From assembly GCA_026647385.1 (NCBI GenBank), contig JAPKGY010000259.1, positions 1 to 5,671 on the forward strand: a DNA stretch of 5,671 nucleotides, given 5' to 3'. Below, piece by piece: positions 1 to 5,671 of this stretch. The position numbers were made by a program, and so were the translations under genes. The notes below the pieces were generated by a model. It searched no databases. It was not told the DNA's origin and was given only the letters and a program-made list of their open reading frames with translations. Positions within the stretch are counted from its first letter, which is position 1. Each line of letters starts with the position of its first letter. This DNA comes from Phycisphaerae bacterium. GTDB lineage: Bacteria; Planctomycetota; Phycisphaerae; UBA1845; PWPN01.

Positions 1-209
1 GCCGAAAAGCCGATCACCGACTTCTGCATGGATTCCGCGCCCGCGTTCGTGGTCAGGATGATGATCACGTTGCGGAAGTCGGCCTGACGGCCGTTGTTGT
101 CGGTCAGCGTGCCATGGTCCATGACCTGCAACAGGATGTTGTAGACGTCCGGATGCGCCTTCTCGATCTCGTCGAGGAGCAGCACGCAGTGCGGTTTCTT
201 GGTGATCTG
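1..209 (-). CDS. clpA: ClpA-type AAA+ unfoldase, partial internal fragment of the D2 domain
   Basis: ClpA-type proteins are hexameric ATP-driven unfoldases that feed substrates to the ClpP protease in the cytoplasm. Read on the minus strand (codons in the frame ending at base 3), this piece gives about 69 residues from ITKKPHC to VIGFS. It contains the Walker B stretch VLLLDEIEKAHPDVYN, with the Asp-Glu pair encoded at 168-173. It then has the ClpA-like run DHGTLTDNNGRQADFRN and the sensor-1 segment LTTNAG, with Asn at 45-47. The TLTDNNGR wording favours ClpA over ClpB or ClpC. The downstream part runs off the left edge. Upstream, the family expects a GYVGF...GGLLTD stretch with Walker A further up. 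Instead homology stops at about 207-210, and the same frame continues into unrelated residues until a stop at 282-284. No start codon or Walker A motif is present. The gene is therefore either truncated by a rearrangement or joined here by misassembly. Family identity is secure; the gene symbol is by resemblance. Confidence 0.85.
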
Positions 210-334
210 GGCCTTTTGTGGTCCGCAGACCCAAGAGAAACCCTTGGGAAACATCGCGTCGAGCGCTGGATTGCCTCGCCGTCAGGCTCCATCGGTGTGC
301 GCCGGGCAGGCTCAGCCTTCAGGAGAACACGACC
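210..334. other. Noncoding stretch between the ClpA break and the small membrane protein
   Basis: No reading frame here looks like protein. It starts at the ClpA homology break and ends at the start codon of the 335-547 gene, so it should hold that gene's 5' leader. A six-pair inverted repeat is visible, cccaag (230-235) and cttggg (243-248), with a 7-base loop. No T-run follows on either strand, so I do not call it a terminator. No convincing -35/-10 pair was found. Confidence 0.5.
321..326 (+). promoter_or_regulatory. Ribosome binding site of the small membrane protein
   Basis: AGGAGA lies 8 bases before the ATG at 335. It is a strong Shine-Dalgarno match and selects that ATG over the in-frame ATG at 218, which would add 39 residues with no resemblance to a protein. 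Confidence 0.7.
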
Positions 335-547
335 ATGGCGAACCAGTCGCAAGCGGATGGGTCCCGCGAACCGAAGGGCTCCGGCCTGGCGGGACTCGCA
401 GTCCTGCTTGGAATGCTCACGGGATTTGCCGGACTCGTGCTGGCGGTCATGATGTGGTTCAAGGAAGATCCAGGCGACACCGCCTACTTCCTGATCGCCG
501 CGGCCCTCGCCTTCGGCCTGCTCGCCAACGCGATGCTGCGGAAGTAG
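335..547 (+). CDS. Small two-helix membrane protein, function unknown
   Basis: This encodes a 70-residue protein that I do not recognise as a named family. Residues 1-16 are hydrophilic (MANQSQADGSREPKGS). A first hydrophobic helix spans roughly 18-41 and is rich in Gly, Ala, Leu and Met. A short acidic loop, FKEDPGD (42-48), follows. A second helix spans about 49-67, and the chain ends in LRK. By the positive-inside rule the basic N-terminal tail and the C-terminal Arg-Lys are probably cytoplasmic, with the acidic loop outside, making a helical hairpin. The start is chosen because of the AGGAGA ribosome binding site just upstream. Codons are G/C-rich in third position, as in the neighbouring genes. 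It converges on the zinc-ribbon gene, with 66 bases between the stop codons. No catalytic motif is visible. It could be a subunit or regulator of a membrane complex, but the sequence does not show which. Confidence 0.7.
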   Translation: MANQSQADGSREPKGSGLAGLAVLLGMLTGFAGLVLAVMMWFKEDPGDTAYFLIAAALAFGLLANAMLRK

Positions 548-613
548 GCGGACCGAATCCCGCTCCACAAACACTGCGACCGCGGTGATCCATGCGCGAC
601 GGGTTTCAATGCC

Positions 614-1330
614 TTAGAAATCCTCTCGCCAGAGATACCAGTTCCCGGTGAGGGGGTAGTAATGGTCGTTACTATCGCCGTTTGGGCACGCCTGGAAGCA
701 ATAGGCGAATCCATAGGAGTCCAGAAACCCCGCACCTCGAACAAGGAATCGTACCCCACCCGTCATCGTCTCGATTCTCTCCGCCGGGTAACAGCCGAGC
801 CATCGATCGGGCAGTCTGCTCCCCGGGGGGATTGCGGCCGTACTGCGAACGAAGCTATCCAGAAAAGGTCTATTAATCCGAAAAAACTGCCTGGATGGGG
901 TGTCGCTTGCGAGAAGTCCGACAGACATGATGCAGCACACGGGGGCAACGAGCCATCCCCATGCACTGCCTGGAAGGCGTCGTGGGTGGTGATCCCGAAG
1001 TCTCACCAGCGCGCAGCCAATCAAACGCCCCACCCCAATCGCGGCCCAGACCGGCCAACCGAGAAGGCAGTAACACAAGAATAAGCACCACCCGCCGGGA
1101 ACCAGGGATGCGAGGAGGGCGGCAGCCACGAGGCTGATCGCACCGGCATGCATCCACCATCCAGGGTGCCGCCTCAGCACCCTGACAAATCGGTTCGGCG
1201 CTTGGGTGACCGCAAATGTCCTGCCGTCCACGGGATCGAACTGCCGGCCGCATTCCGGACAGCGGTTTTCCGGTAAACCCCGCAGATCATAACCACACGT
1301 GAGACAGTATCGGGCTTCGGTTGCTGTCAT
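614..1330 (-). CDS. Planctomycete-type zinc-ribbon membrane protein, hypothetical
   Basis: This encodes 238 residues. The N-terminus carries a four-cysteine zinc ribbon, Cys9-x2-Cys12 and Cys24-x2-Cys27, in the wording CLTCGYDLRGLP...CPECGRQFDP. That wording is typical of many uncharacterised membrane proteins of Planctomycetota. After a basic stretch (about 43-55), hydrophobic segments lie near 57-78, 81-106 and 122-142. The remaining 95 or so residues are hydrophilic and end in GNWYLWREDF, with Cys180, Cys211 and Cys215 possibly outside the membrane. The ribbon should face the cytoplasm. Role unknown; such ribbons can bind protein, nucleic acid or only structural zinc. The gene lies 63 bases downstream of the radical SAM gene on the same strand, so co-transcription is likely. 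The start is uncertain. I chose the ATG at 1328-1330, but a GTG at 1370-1372 would add 14 residues (MAFPRIGKSRRSAP). Neither has a well-placed ribosome binding site: AGCAGG is 12 bases before the ATG, and GGGGGA abuts the GTG. Confidence 0.8.
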   Translation of the reverse strand: MTATEARYCLTCGYDLRGLPENRCPECGRQFDPVDGRTFAVTQAPNRFVRVLRRHPGWWMHAGAISLVAAALLASLVPGGWCLFLCYCLLGWPVWAAIGVGRLIGCALVRLRDHHPRRLPGSAWGWLVAPVCCIMSVGLLASDTPSRQFFRINRPFLDSFVRSTAAIPPGSRLPDRWLGCYPAERIETMTGGVRFLVRGAGFLDSYGFAYCFQACPNGDSNDHYYPLTGNWYLWREDF

Positions 1331-1393
1331 TGGAGCACTACGCCTGCTCTTGCCAATGCGCGGAAACGCCACTCCCCCGCGGATCGGAGCCGA

Positions 1394-2989
1394 TCAGCCC
1401 TGCCCAGCCAGCTTCACGTCCCGCGGCGTCGGCGTGCTCGGCTCCATCGGCTGATACGTTCCCACGGGCATTGACGGTGCGGCGTATTTTTCGGAAAGCC
1501 GGCGCAGGAGATCGTTCCGATACACGCTGCCCCACATGCAGGCCGGGATGGTCTTGACCTGGCCGTCGGCCACGTCCTCATAGACGAAGACGGCCTTGCA
1601 GTTCTGGAGCCGGGCGGCGTCGATCGAGTGGAACTCCTCGAAGGGGAGGGTCGCGACCCGCAGCAGGCGCGACAGGTTGAGATGCTCGCGGGCCAGGTCG
1701 CCGAGCTTCCGCCCGCGGAGCAAGCCGCCGGCCAGCTTCGCCAGGACCGCCACCGGATGGCCGCGGAACACCTTGCGAAAGGCGATGGCCCGCAAAGCCA
1801 GCGGCACCCACGCCCGCAGGGCGATCCATCGGCCCCGCCAGCGCTGCCCGCGCTTGCGGGGATCCAATTTCGACAGAATCGGATCGATCCGCCACCCGAT
1901 CCGCAGCATCTCCCGGGCCACCCGGCTGAGCGGCATCTTCAGGTAGTGATTCACGCTGACGTATCGCTGCCCGTCGGACGCGAGGATCGTCATGGTCTCG
2001 CAATCCGGATGCACGCCGCCGAACATCAGGGCGCTGGACGTGGTATGATCCTTGAAGAACGACCGGCTCTTGCGGAAGCTGTGCATAACGCCGGCCGGGA
2101 TGAACTCGACCTGCCCGCCCGGCACGCCCCGCTCGACCATGTGCTCGACGTCCTCGCGGGTCGTGACCACCTCGGTTTCGAACGTTCCTTCGTCCCAGGT
2201 CTCGGTCAGCGGCAGCAGGCCCAGCGAATCGACGACCTCCGCGTACTCGTGGCAGCACTCGATCAGATCGCCGATCCAGGCCTCGTTGATATTCCGGGCC
2301 GCACAGCACAGGATCGAACTCTTCCGCCGGCTGTACTTGCGAAGGTTGTCGAGCGCCTTGATTTTCCGCTCGTAAACGCCGGGATTCTTTCGCAACCGGG
2401 CATAGATGTCCGGGCTTCTGCCGTCGAGGGCAAGCTGGAACCGCACGCCCGTATCGCAAAGCTTCCTGCAGTATTCCTCATCCGCCAGCTTGAGCCCGTT
2501 GGTCACCACGCGGCACTTGACGCCGCAGCGCCGGGCGACGGCGATGATGTCCAGCAGATCGTCGCGAACCGTCGGCTCGCCTCCGAACAACTGAACCAGG
2601 GGCACGGGGTTCATTCGGCCGAGGGCTGCGAAGACCTTCTCGAAGTATTCCAAGGGCGGATTGAACTCGAAGCCCATCCCGCGGATATTGGCGATGCAGA
2701 TGGGGCAGTTCATGTTGCAGCGGTTGGTCACATCCACGAACGCGATCGTCGGCGTATGCTCCACCCGGCAACGATCGCAATTGATCCGGCAGGTCACCGC
2801 CGTGGACGGATCGTACTCCCAGATGTCCCGTTTCCTCTGCCAGGACCGGGCATCGGAACTGACCAGGAACTCGGTTCGGCCGCAGACGGGGCAGTCTTTG
2901 CAGAGGTAGACTTTTTCCTCCCGGACCTCCAGGTGGGCGGGTACGCGTTCCCGGCACGTCTGGCACAGCGCAAGTCTCGGTTGCTCCAC
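1394..2989 (-). CDS. Radical SAM enzyme resembling the Tes/MJ0619 (tetraether lipid synthase) group
   Basis: This encodes 531 residues. The AdoMet-cluster motif is Cys91-x3-Cys95-x2-Cys98 (VDVTNRCNMNCPIC), followed by GGEP at 136-139 and LALDG at 186-190. The N-terminus has a four-cysteine metal-binding knuckle, Cys9/Cys12 and Cys33/Cys36, around KVYLCKDCPVCG. A second CX3CX2C set follows at Cys67/71/74 (CRINCDRC). Late cysteines 464 and 484 lie in LQNCKAVFVY and IPACMWGSVYR. This order matches the Tes/MJ0619-like proteins (COG1964). Tes itself joins lipid tails by radical C-C coupling and carries several 4Fe-4S clusters plus a rubredoxin-like iron. The length is also near that family's roughly 500 residues. 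The actual substrate is unknown. There is no signal peptide or clear membrane helix; 370-440 is strongly basic and could bind membrane or nucleic acid. The start is a GTG at 2987-2989, chosen for its AGGAG site. The frame stays open 107 codons further upstream, but that part is low-complexity and unlike a protein. The gene is first in a likely two-gene unit and divergent from the sensor kinase. Confidence 0.85.
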   Translation of the reverse strand: MEQPRLALCQTCRERVPAHLEVREEKVYLCKDCPVCGRTEFLVSSDARSWQRKRDIWEYDPSTAVTCRINCDRCRVEHTPTIAFVDVTNRCNMNCPICIANIRGMGFEFNPPLEYFEKVFAALGRMNPVPLVQLFGGEPTVRDDLLDIIAVARRCGVKCRVVTNGLKLADEEYCRKLCDTGVRFQLALDGRSPDIYARLRKNPGVYERKIKALDNLRKYSRRKSSILCCAARNINEAWIGDLIECCHEYAEVVDSLGLLPLTETWDEGTFETEVVTTREDVEHMVERGVPGGQVEFIPAGVMHSFRKSRSFFKDHTTSSALMFGGVHPDCETMTILASDGQRYVSVNHYLKMPLSRVAREMLRIGWRIDPILSKLDPRKRGQRWRGRWIALRAWVPLALRAIAFRKVFRGHPVAVLAKLAGGLLRGRKLGDLAREHLNLSRLLRVATLPFEEFHSIDAARLQNCKAVFVYEDVADGQVKTIPACMWGSVYRNDLLRRLSEKYAAPSMPVGTYQPMEPSTPTPRDVKLAGQG

Positions 2990-2996
2990 GGGACGG

Positions 2997-3001
2997 CTCC
3001 T
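2997..3001 (-). promoter_or_regulatory. Ribosome binding site deciding the GTG start of the radical SAM gene
   Basis: On the minus strand AGGAG stands 7 bases before the GTG at 2989-2987 (ATAGGAGCCGTCCCGTG). There is no ATG in this frame between the cysteine knuckle and position 3310. This site therefore fixes a GTG start immediately before the first conserved cysteines. Confidence 0.75.
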
Positions 3002-3049
3002 ATGTTGCCCGCTCCCCGTCGGGATCCGCCTTTGGGAGAGTTCGGCTGC

Positions 3050-3059
3050 ATGGTACCAT
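3050..3059. promoter_or_regulatory. Perfect 10-base palindrome, possible operator
   Basis: ATGGTACCAT reads identically on both strands. It sits about 60 bases upstream of the radical SAM start codon and overlaps the only plausible minus-strand -10-like hexamer (TATGGT). A repressor site at a promoter would look like this, but a chance palindrome of this length is not rare. Confidence 0.3.
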
Positions 3060-3202
3060 AACGGGCACACCGCGAACCAGTCCCGTCCCGCCGGGGGGTC
3101 CGAAAAACTCACGTCCGTTTCCCCGTCATCGCGACGACCGGGGTATTTCGGAATCGGGGGGGGCGAGCCTCGTAGAGGGACCGAGGCCACCGGACCCGAT
3201 GC

Positions 3203-3234
3203 TTTTTCCGGCGGAGGCCCGGCACCCGGAAAAA
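3203..3234. repeat. Inverted repeat tttttccgg / ccggaaaaa
   Basis: Nine perfectly paired bases (3203-3211 with 3226-3234) surround a 14-base G/C-rich loop. The T-tract is on the 5' side and the A-tract on the 3' side on both strands. That is the reverse of an intrinsic terminator, so a protein-binding site or RNA hairpin is more likely than termination. Confidence 0.5.
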
Positions 3235-3340
3235 CCAAGGCCTGAATAAGGGAACTGCCCCAGCCGGCGGGCTGTTCAGACGGGCCGATCGAGCCGATGA
3301 CTGGAACCACGGGGCGATACTCTTCTGGTCGCGATGGACT

Positions 3341-5671
3341 ATGTCACTTCGAAAGAAAACACTCTTCGCGCTCGGCCTGACCTTCGCCGGGCTGATGGCT
3401 GCGCTCTATGCCGTGCCGCGCAGCATTCTGTTGCGCGACTTCGCAAGCATGGAGCAAGAGAGCGTTCGCAAGGAGCTGCGGCGCGTCGTCGAGACGATCA
3501 ACAACGACCTGACCGGCATGGAGAGTTCCGCCTCGGACTACGGCGGCTGGGACGATACTTACCAGTACGTCGTCGACCACAACGAGGCCTTCATCAAGGC
3601 CAATTTCATCGATGCGACCTTCACGAATCTCCGCGTGGGGCTGGCTCTCATCCTCGATCCAAGCGGTCAAACGGCTTACGCCAAGGCCTTCGACCTGAAA
3701 AAGGGGGAAGAGCGTCCCTTTCCGGAGGGGCTCACAGCCAGGCTGGCGGAGCACAAACGAACCAGAAAAGAGCTTCAGAACGAAGTCTGGTCCGGTCTGG
3801 CGCTGACTCTCGAGGGACCGATCCTGCTGGCTTCGGGTCCGATCCTGACCAGCGAGCGACAAGGCCCGTCGCGCGGCTCGATGATCTTCGGACGATTCCT
3901 GGACGCCGTCGAGATCCAGCGCCTCGGCGAACTGACTCAGCTTTCGCTCGATGTGCGCCGGTTCGACGAACCGCGGTTGCCGGCGGGTTTCGCAGCCGCC
4001 GCACAGGCCTTCACGGGTTCGGTCGACTCCTTCGTTCAAGTGCTCGACGCCGACACCGTGGCCGGGTACACGGTGCTCAAGGACGTGAACGACTCACCTG
4101 CCCTTCTGCTGCAGGCGGCCGTTCCGCGCGACGTGTACAAGCAGGGACTGGTGAGTGCCCGGATACTCGTGATCACGCTGGGCATCGTGGGGGTCGTGTT
4201 CGCGGTACAGATCATCCTGCTCCTGGAAAAACTCGTGCTTTCGCGCGTGGCCCTGCTCAACCGAGGAGTCTGCGGGATCGGCAATACCCAGGACCTGTCC
4301 GCCAGGATCGGGGTCGGCGGTTGCGACGAGGTGTCCGCTCTGGCGGAGGCCATCAACACCATGCTGGAGCGGATCCAGAAAACCGAACACCGGTTGCGGG
4401 AACAGGCCCAGTTGCTTCACCATCGCAACCTGGAGCTCGAATCCCACCGGAGCCAGCTCAAGGCCCAGCAGGAAGAACTCATTGCGATGAACGACGCGTT
4501 GCGGCAAGCGTCCCAGGCCGCCGAGGCCGCCACCCAGGCGAAGAGCGAGTTCCTGGCCAACATGAGCCACGAGATCCGAACGCCCCTGACCGCCATCCTG
4601 GGTTATGCCGAAATCCTGAAGGAGACGGGCGACGCCCGCTCCGCCTCAGCGGAACGCTTTCAAGCCGTCGATGCGATCCACCGGAACGGGTGCCACCTCC
4701 TGAGCGTGATCAACGACATCCTCGACATCTCGAAAATCGAGGCGGGCAAAATCGCCGTTGAATGCATCCCCTCGCCGGTGTGCGAGTTCGTGTCGGATCT
4801 GTCCTCCCTCATCCAGATCCGCGCCCAGGAGAAGGGCTTGGATTTCCGTTGCGAGTACGCGGGGCCGGTGCCCCAGGCTGTCCTGACGGATCCGGTGCGT
4901 CTGCGTCAGATTCTGATCAATCTGCTGGGAAACGCGGTCAAGTTCACTGACCAGGGCGGCGTTCGCCTGGTGGTGGGTTTTCAATCCGATCCGTCGCCGG
5001 CCATGCAGTTCGACGTGATCGACACCGGAGTGGGAATGGCCCCCGAGCAGGCCGGCAGGCTCTTCAAGCCGTTCGTGCAGGCTGAACAATCGACCGCGCG
5101 GCGTTATGGCGGCACCGGCCTGGGTCTGTATATCAGCCGGAGGCTCGCAACCCTGCTCGGCGGCGAGATCTCCGTTCTCGAAACCTGCCCGGGCCGAGGC
5201 ACGCACATGCGGGCGACGGTACCAGCCGTTCCCGCTGAGGACAGCCGGATGATCGCCGATCCCGGCTCGGCTCAGGCTGCCGCTGCACCGACACCCGTGA
5301 AGTCCCCGAGTATCGGCGAGTCCGTGTTGGCACGTTATCGCATCCTGCTGGCTGAGGACGGGCCTGACAACCAGCGTCTCATCGTCCACATCCTGCGCAA
5401 GGCGGGTGCCCGGGTCGAGGTGGCAGACGACGGCCGACAGGCTCTCGAAGCGATTCTCGATGCCGACGGCAAGGGGCAGCGCTTCGACGTCGTGCTCATG
5501 GACATGCAAATGCCGGTGATGGACGGCTATACCGCCGTGAGCCGCTTGCGCCAGCACGGCTATACCGTATCCACCACCGTGAAGCCGCGCACGTATCCTT
5601 CCACCCGCGTGCGGATTTCATCGTTCTCCAGAACCATATTCTTGACCGTCGATTCCGAAGTGATGGCCATG
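3341..5671 (+). CDS. CHASE4-domain hybrid sensor histidine kinase, 3' end broken or replaced
   Basis: This is a membrane sensor kinase that autophosphorylates a His and passes phosphate to its own receiver Asp. The frame is open to the window edge (777 codons). TM1 spans about 7-26. An extracytoplasmic CHASE4 domain spans about 45-260, with the hallmark SDYGGWDDTYQYV at 65-77. TM2 is about 271-296, HAMP about 297-346, and a Gln/Glu-rich coiled coil about 346-400. HisKA has NMSHEIRTP with His410 as phospho-acceptor. HATPase has the N box around Asn531, G1 DTGVGM 561-566, F box FKPF 575-578 and G2 GGTGLGL 590-596. A linker rich in Ala, Pro and Ser leads to a receiver starting near 667, with the acidic pair Glu672-Asp673 and phospho-acceptor Asp721 (VLMDMQMPVMDG). 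After GYT (740-742, base 5566) the expected beta-4, conserved Thr/Ser and Lys are missing, and residues 743-777 do not fit the family. The ATG at 3341 is chosen because TM1 follows at once and no other in-frame start is near; no ribosome binding site is seen. The ligand is unknown. Confidence 0.9.
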   Translation, partial: MSLRKKTLFALGLTFAGLMAALYAVPRSILLRDFASMEQESVRKELRRVVETINNDLTGMESSASDYGGWDDTYQYVVDHNEAFIKANFIDATFTNLRVGLALILDPSGQTAYAKAFDLKKGEERPFPEGLTARLAEHKRTRKELQNEVWSGLALTLEGPILLASGPILTSERQGPSRGSMIFGRFLDAVEIQRLGELTQLSLDVRRFDEPRLPAGFAAAAQAFTGSVDSFVQVLDADTVAGYTVLKDVNDSPALLLQAAVPRDVYKQGLVSARILVITLGIVGVVFAVQIILLLEKLVLSRVALLNRGVCGIGNTQDLSARIGVGGCDEVSALAEAINTMLERIQKTEHRLREQAQLLHHRNLELESHRSQLKAQQEELIAMNDALRQASQAAEAATQAKSEFLANMSHEIRTPLTAILGYAEILKETGDARSASAERFQAVDAIHRNGCHLLSVINDILDISKIEAGKIAVECIPSPVCEFVSDLSSLIQIRAQEKGLDFRCEYAGPVPQAVLTDPVRLRQILINLLGNAVKFTDQGGVRLVVGFQSDPSPAMQFDVIDTGVGMAPEQAGRLFKPFVQAEQSTARRYGGTGLGLYISRRLATLLGGEISVLETCPGRGTHMRATVPAVPAEDSRMIADPGSAQAAAAPTPVKSPSIGESVLARYRILLAEDGPDNQRLIVHILRKAGARVEVADDGRQALEAILDADGKGQRFDVVLMDMQMPVMDGYTAVSRLRQHGYTVSTTVKPRTYPSTRVRISSFSRTIFLTVDSEVMAM
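5567..5671 (-). CDS. Unidentified minus-strand coding fragment at the right edge
   Basis: After the receiver homology ends, the minus strand reads MAITSESTVKNMV from the ATG at 5668-5670, continues through NDEIRTRVEGYVRGF and TVVD, and meets TAG at 5560-5562, inside the kinase sequence. The composition is balanced, with mostly G/C third positions. The plus-strand reading of the same bases is rich in Ser, Thr and Arg and uses ATA and AGA, as a shadow frame would. I therefore take this as a piece of another gene, with both real ends missing. I do not recognise the family. The start at 5670 may be internal, because only one base of the window lies beyond it. Confidence 0.35.

Larger units (their letters stand above)
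2990..3340. promoter_or_regulatory. Divergent intergenic region between the radical SAM gene and the sensor kinase
   Basis: These 351 bases should carry the promoters of both divergent transcripts. No frame looks like protein, although one minus-strand frame is open throughout. Visible structure includes a 10-base perfect palindrome at 3050-3059, a 9-pair inverted repeat at 3203-3234, a 6-pair inverted repeat gcctcg/cgaggc at 3167-3187, and a run of eight G at 3156-3163. On the minus strand, TATGGT just upstream of the radical SAM leader could be a -10 element, but no good -35 accompanies it. On the plus strand GATACT (3316-3321) could be a -10 for the kinase. Both promoter guesses are weak. 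Confidence 0.5.

Noticed and set aside
104..574. 156-codon minus-strand open frame over the left end
   Set aside because: It crosses the ClpA break in the wrong frame, so the ClpA motifs appear only in a neighbouring frame, and it is antisense to the small membrane protein.
1628..3061. 477-codon plus-strand open frame opposite the radical SAM gene
   Set aside because: It lies antisense to a gene with clear radical SAM motifs. Its product shows no recognisable domain, and long antisense frames are expected in GC-rich coding sequence.
3203..3234. Intrinsic terminator
   Set aside because: The A and T tracts flank the stem in the opposite order from that needed on either strand, and no gene ends nearby.
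3334..4761. 475-codon plus-strand open frame overlapping the kinase
   Set aside because: It is the shifted frame of the kinase and is Arg/Gly/Ser-rich without motifs. The frame starting at 3341 carries the TM, CHASE4, HAMP and HisKA features over the same bases.
4646..5557. 303-codon minus-strand open frame opposite the kinase catalytic domains
   Set aside because: It is rich in His, Arg and Ala and is antisense to unmistakable HisKA, HATPase and receiver motifs, so it is a shadow.
200..5580. Transposon or genomic-island insertion bounded by the two breaks
   Set aside because: No target-site duplication, terminal inverted repeats, transposase or integrase are visible, and the two flanks do not join into one gene.
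1..5671. CRISPR array, tRNA or rRNA gene
   Set aside because: I saw no regularly spaced repeats and no cloverleaf or ribosomal RNA signature on either strand.

Overview
The window is GC-rich and probably comes from a member of the Planctomycetota. The main evidence is the membrane protein at 614-1330. It opens with a zinc ribbon of the form CxxCGYDLRGLP...CPECG, a signature common in that phylum, especially Phycisphaerae-like lineages. The weak or absent Shine-Dalgarno sequences in front of some genes also fit. The assignment rests on recognising motifs; no search was run.

Layout from left to right. Positions 1 to about 209 hold a minus-strand piece of the second AAA+ domain of a ClpA-type unfoldase, covering Walker B and sensor 1. 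Its homology stops abruptly in mid-domain. A small two-helix membrane protein follows on the plus strand (335-547). Next are two minus-strand genes, probably one transcription unit. The promoter-proximal gene is a 531-residue radical SAM enzyme (1394-2989) that resembles the tetraether lipid synthase (Tes/MJ0619, COG1964) group. The second is the zinc-ribbon membrane protein (614-1330). A 351-base divergent intergenic region (2990-3340) separates this unit from a large plus-strand CHASE4 hybrid sensor histidine kinase (3341 to the window end). The kinase has a TM-CHASE4-TM-HAMP-coiled coil-HisKA-HATPase-receiver architecture.

The receiver domain is lost in mid-fold near 5566. The last 105 or so bases look like an unrelated fragment that reads better on the minus strand. 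Both ends of the window therefore show a gene broken against unrelated sequence within about 210 and 105 bases of the edge. This suggests chimeric ends on an assembled contig, although real rearrangements cannot be excluded. The interior, about 211-5566, looks coherent.

Working model (inference): a membrane sensor kinase is encoded divergently from an Fe-S-rich radical SAM enzyme that may modify a lipid or other hydrophobic substrate, and a membrane-anchored zinc-ribbon protein is co-transcribed with the enzyme. Nothing in the sequence proves a functional link between kinase and enzyme beyond the shared intergenic region.
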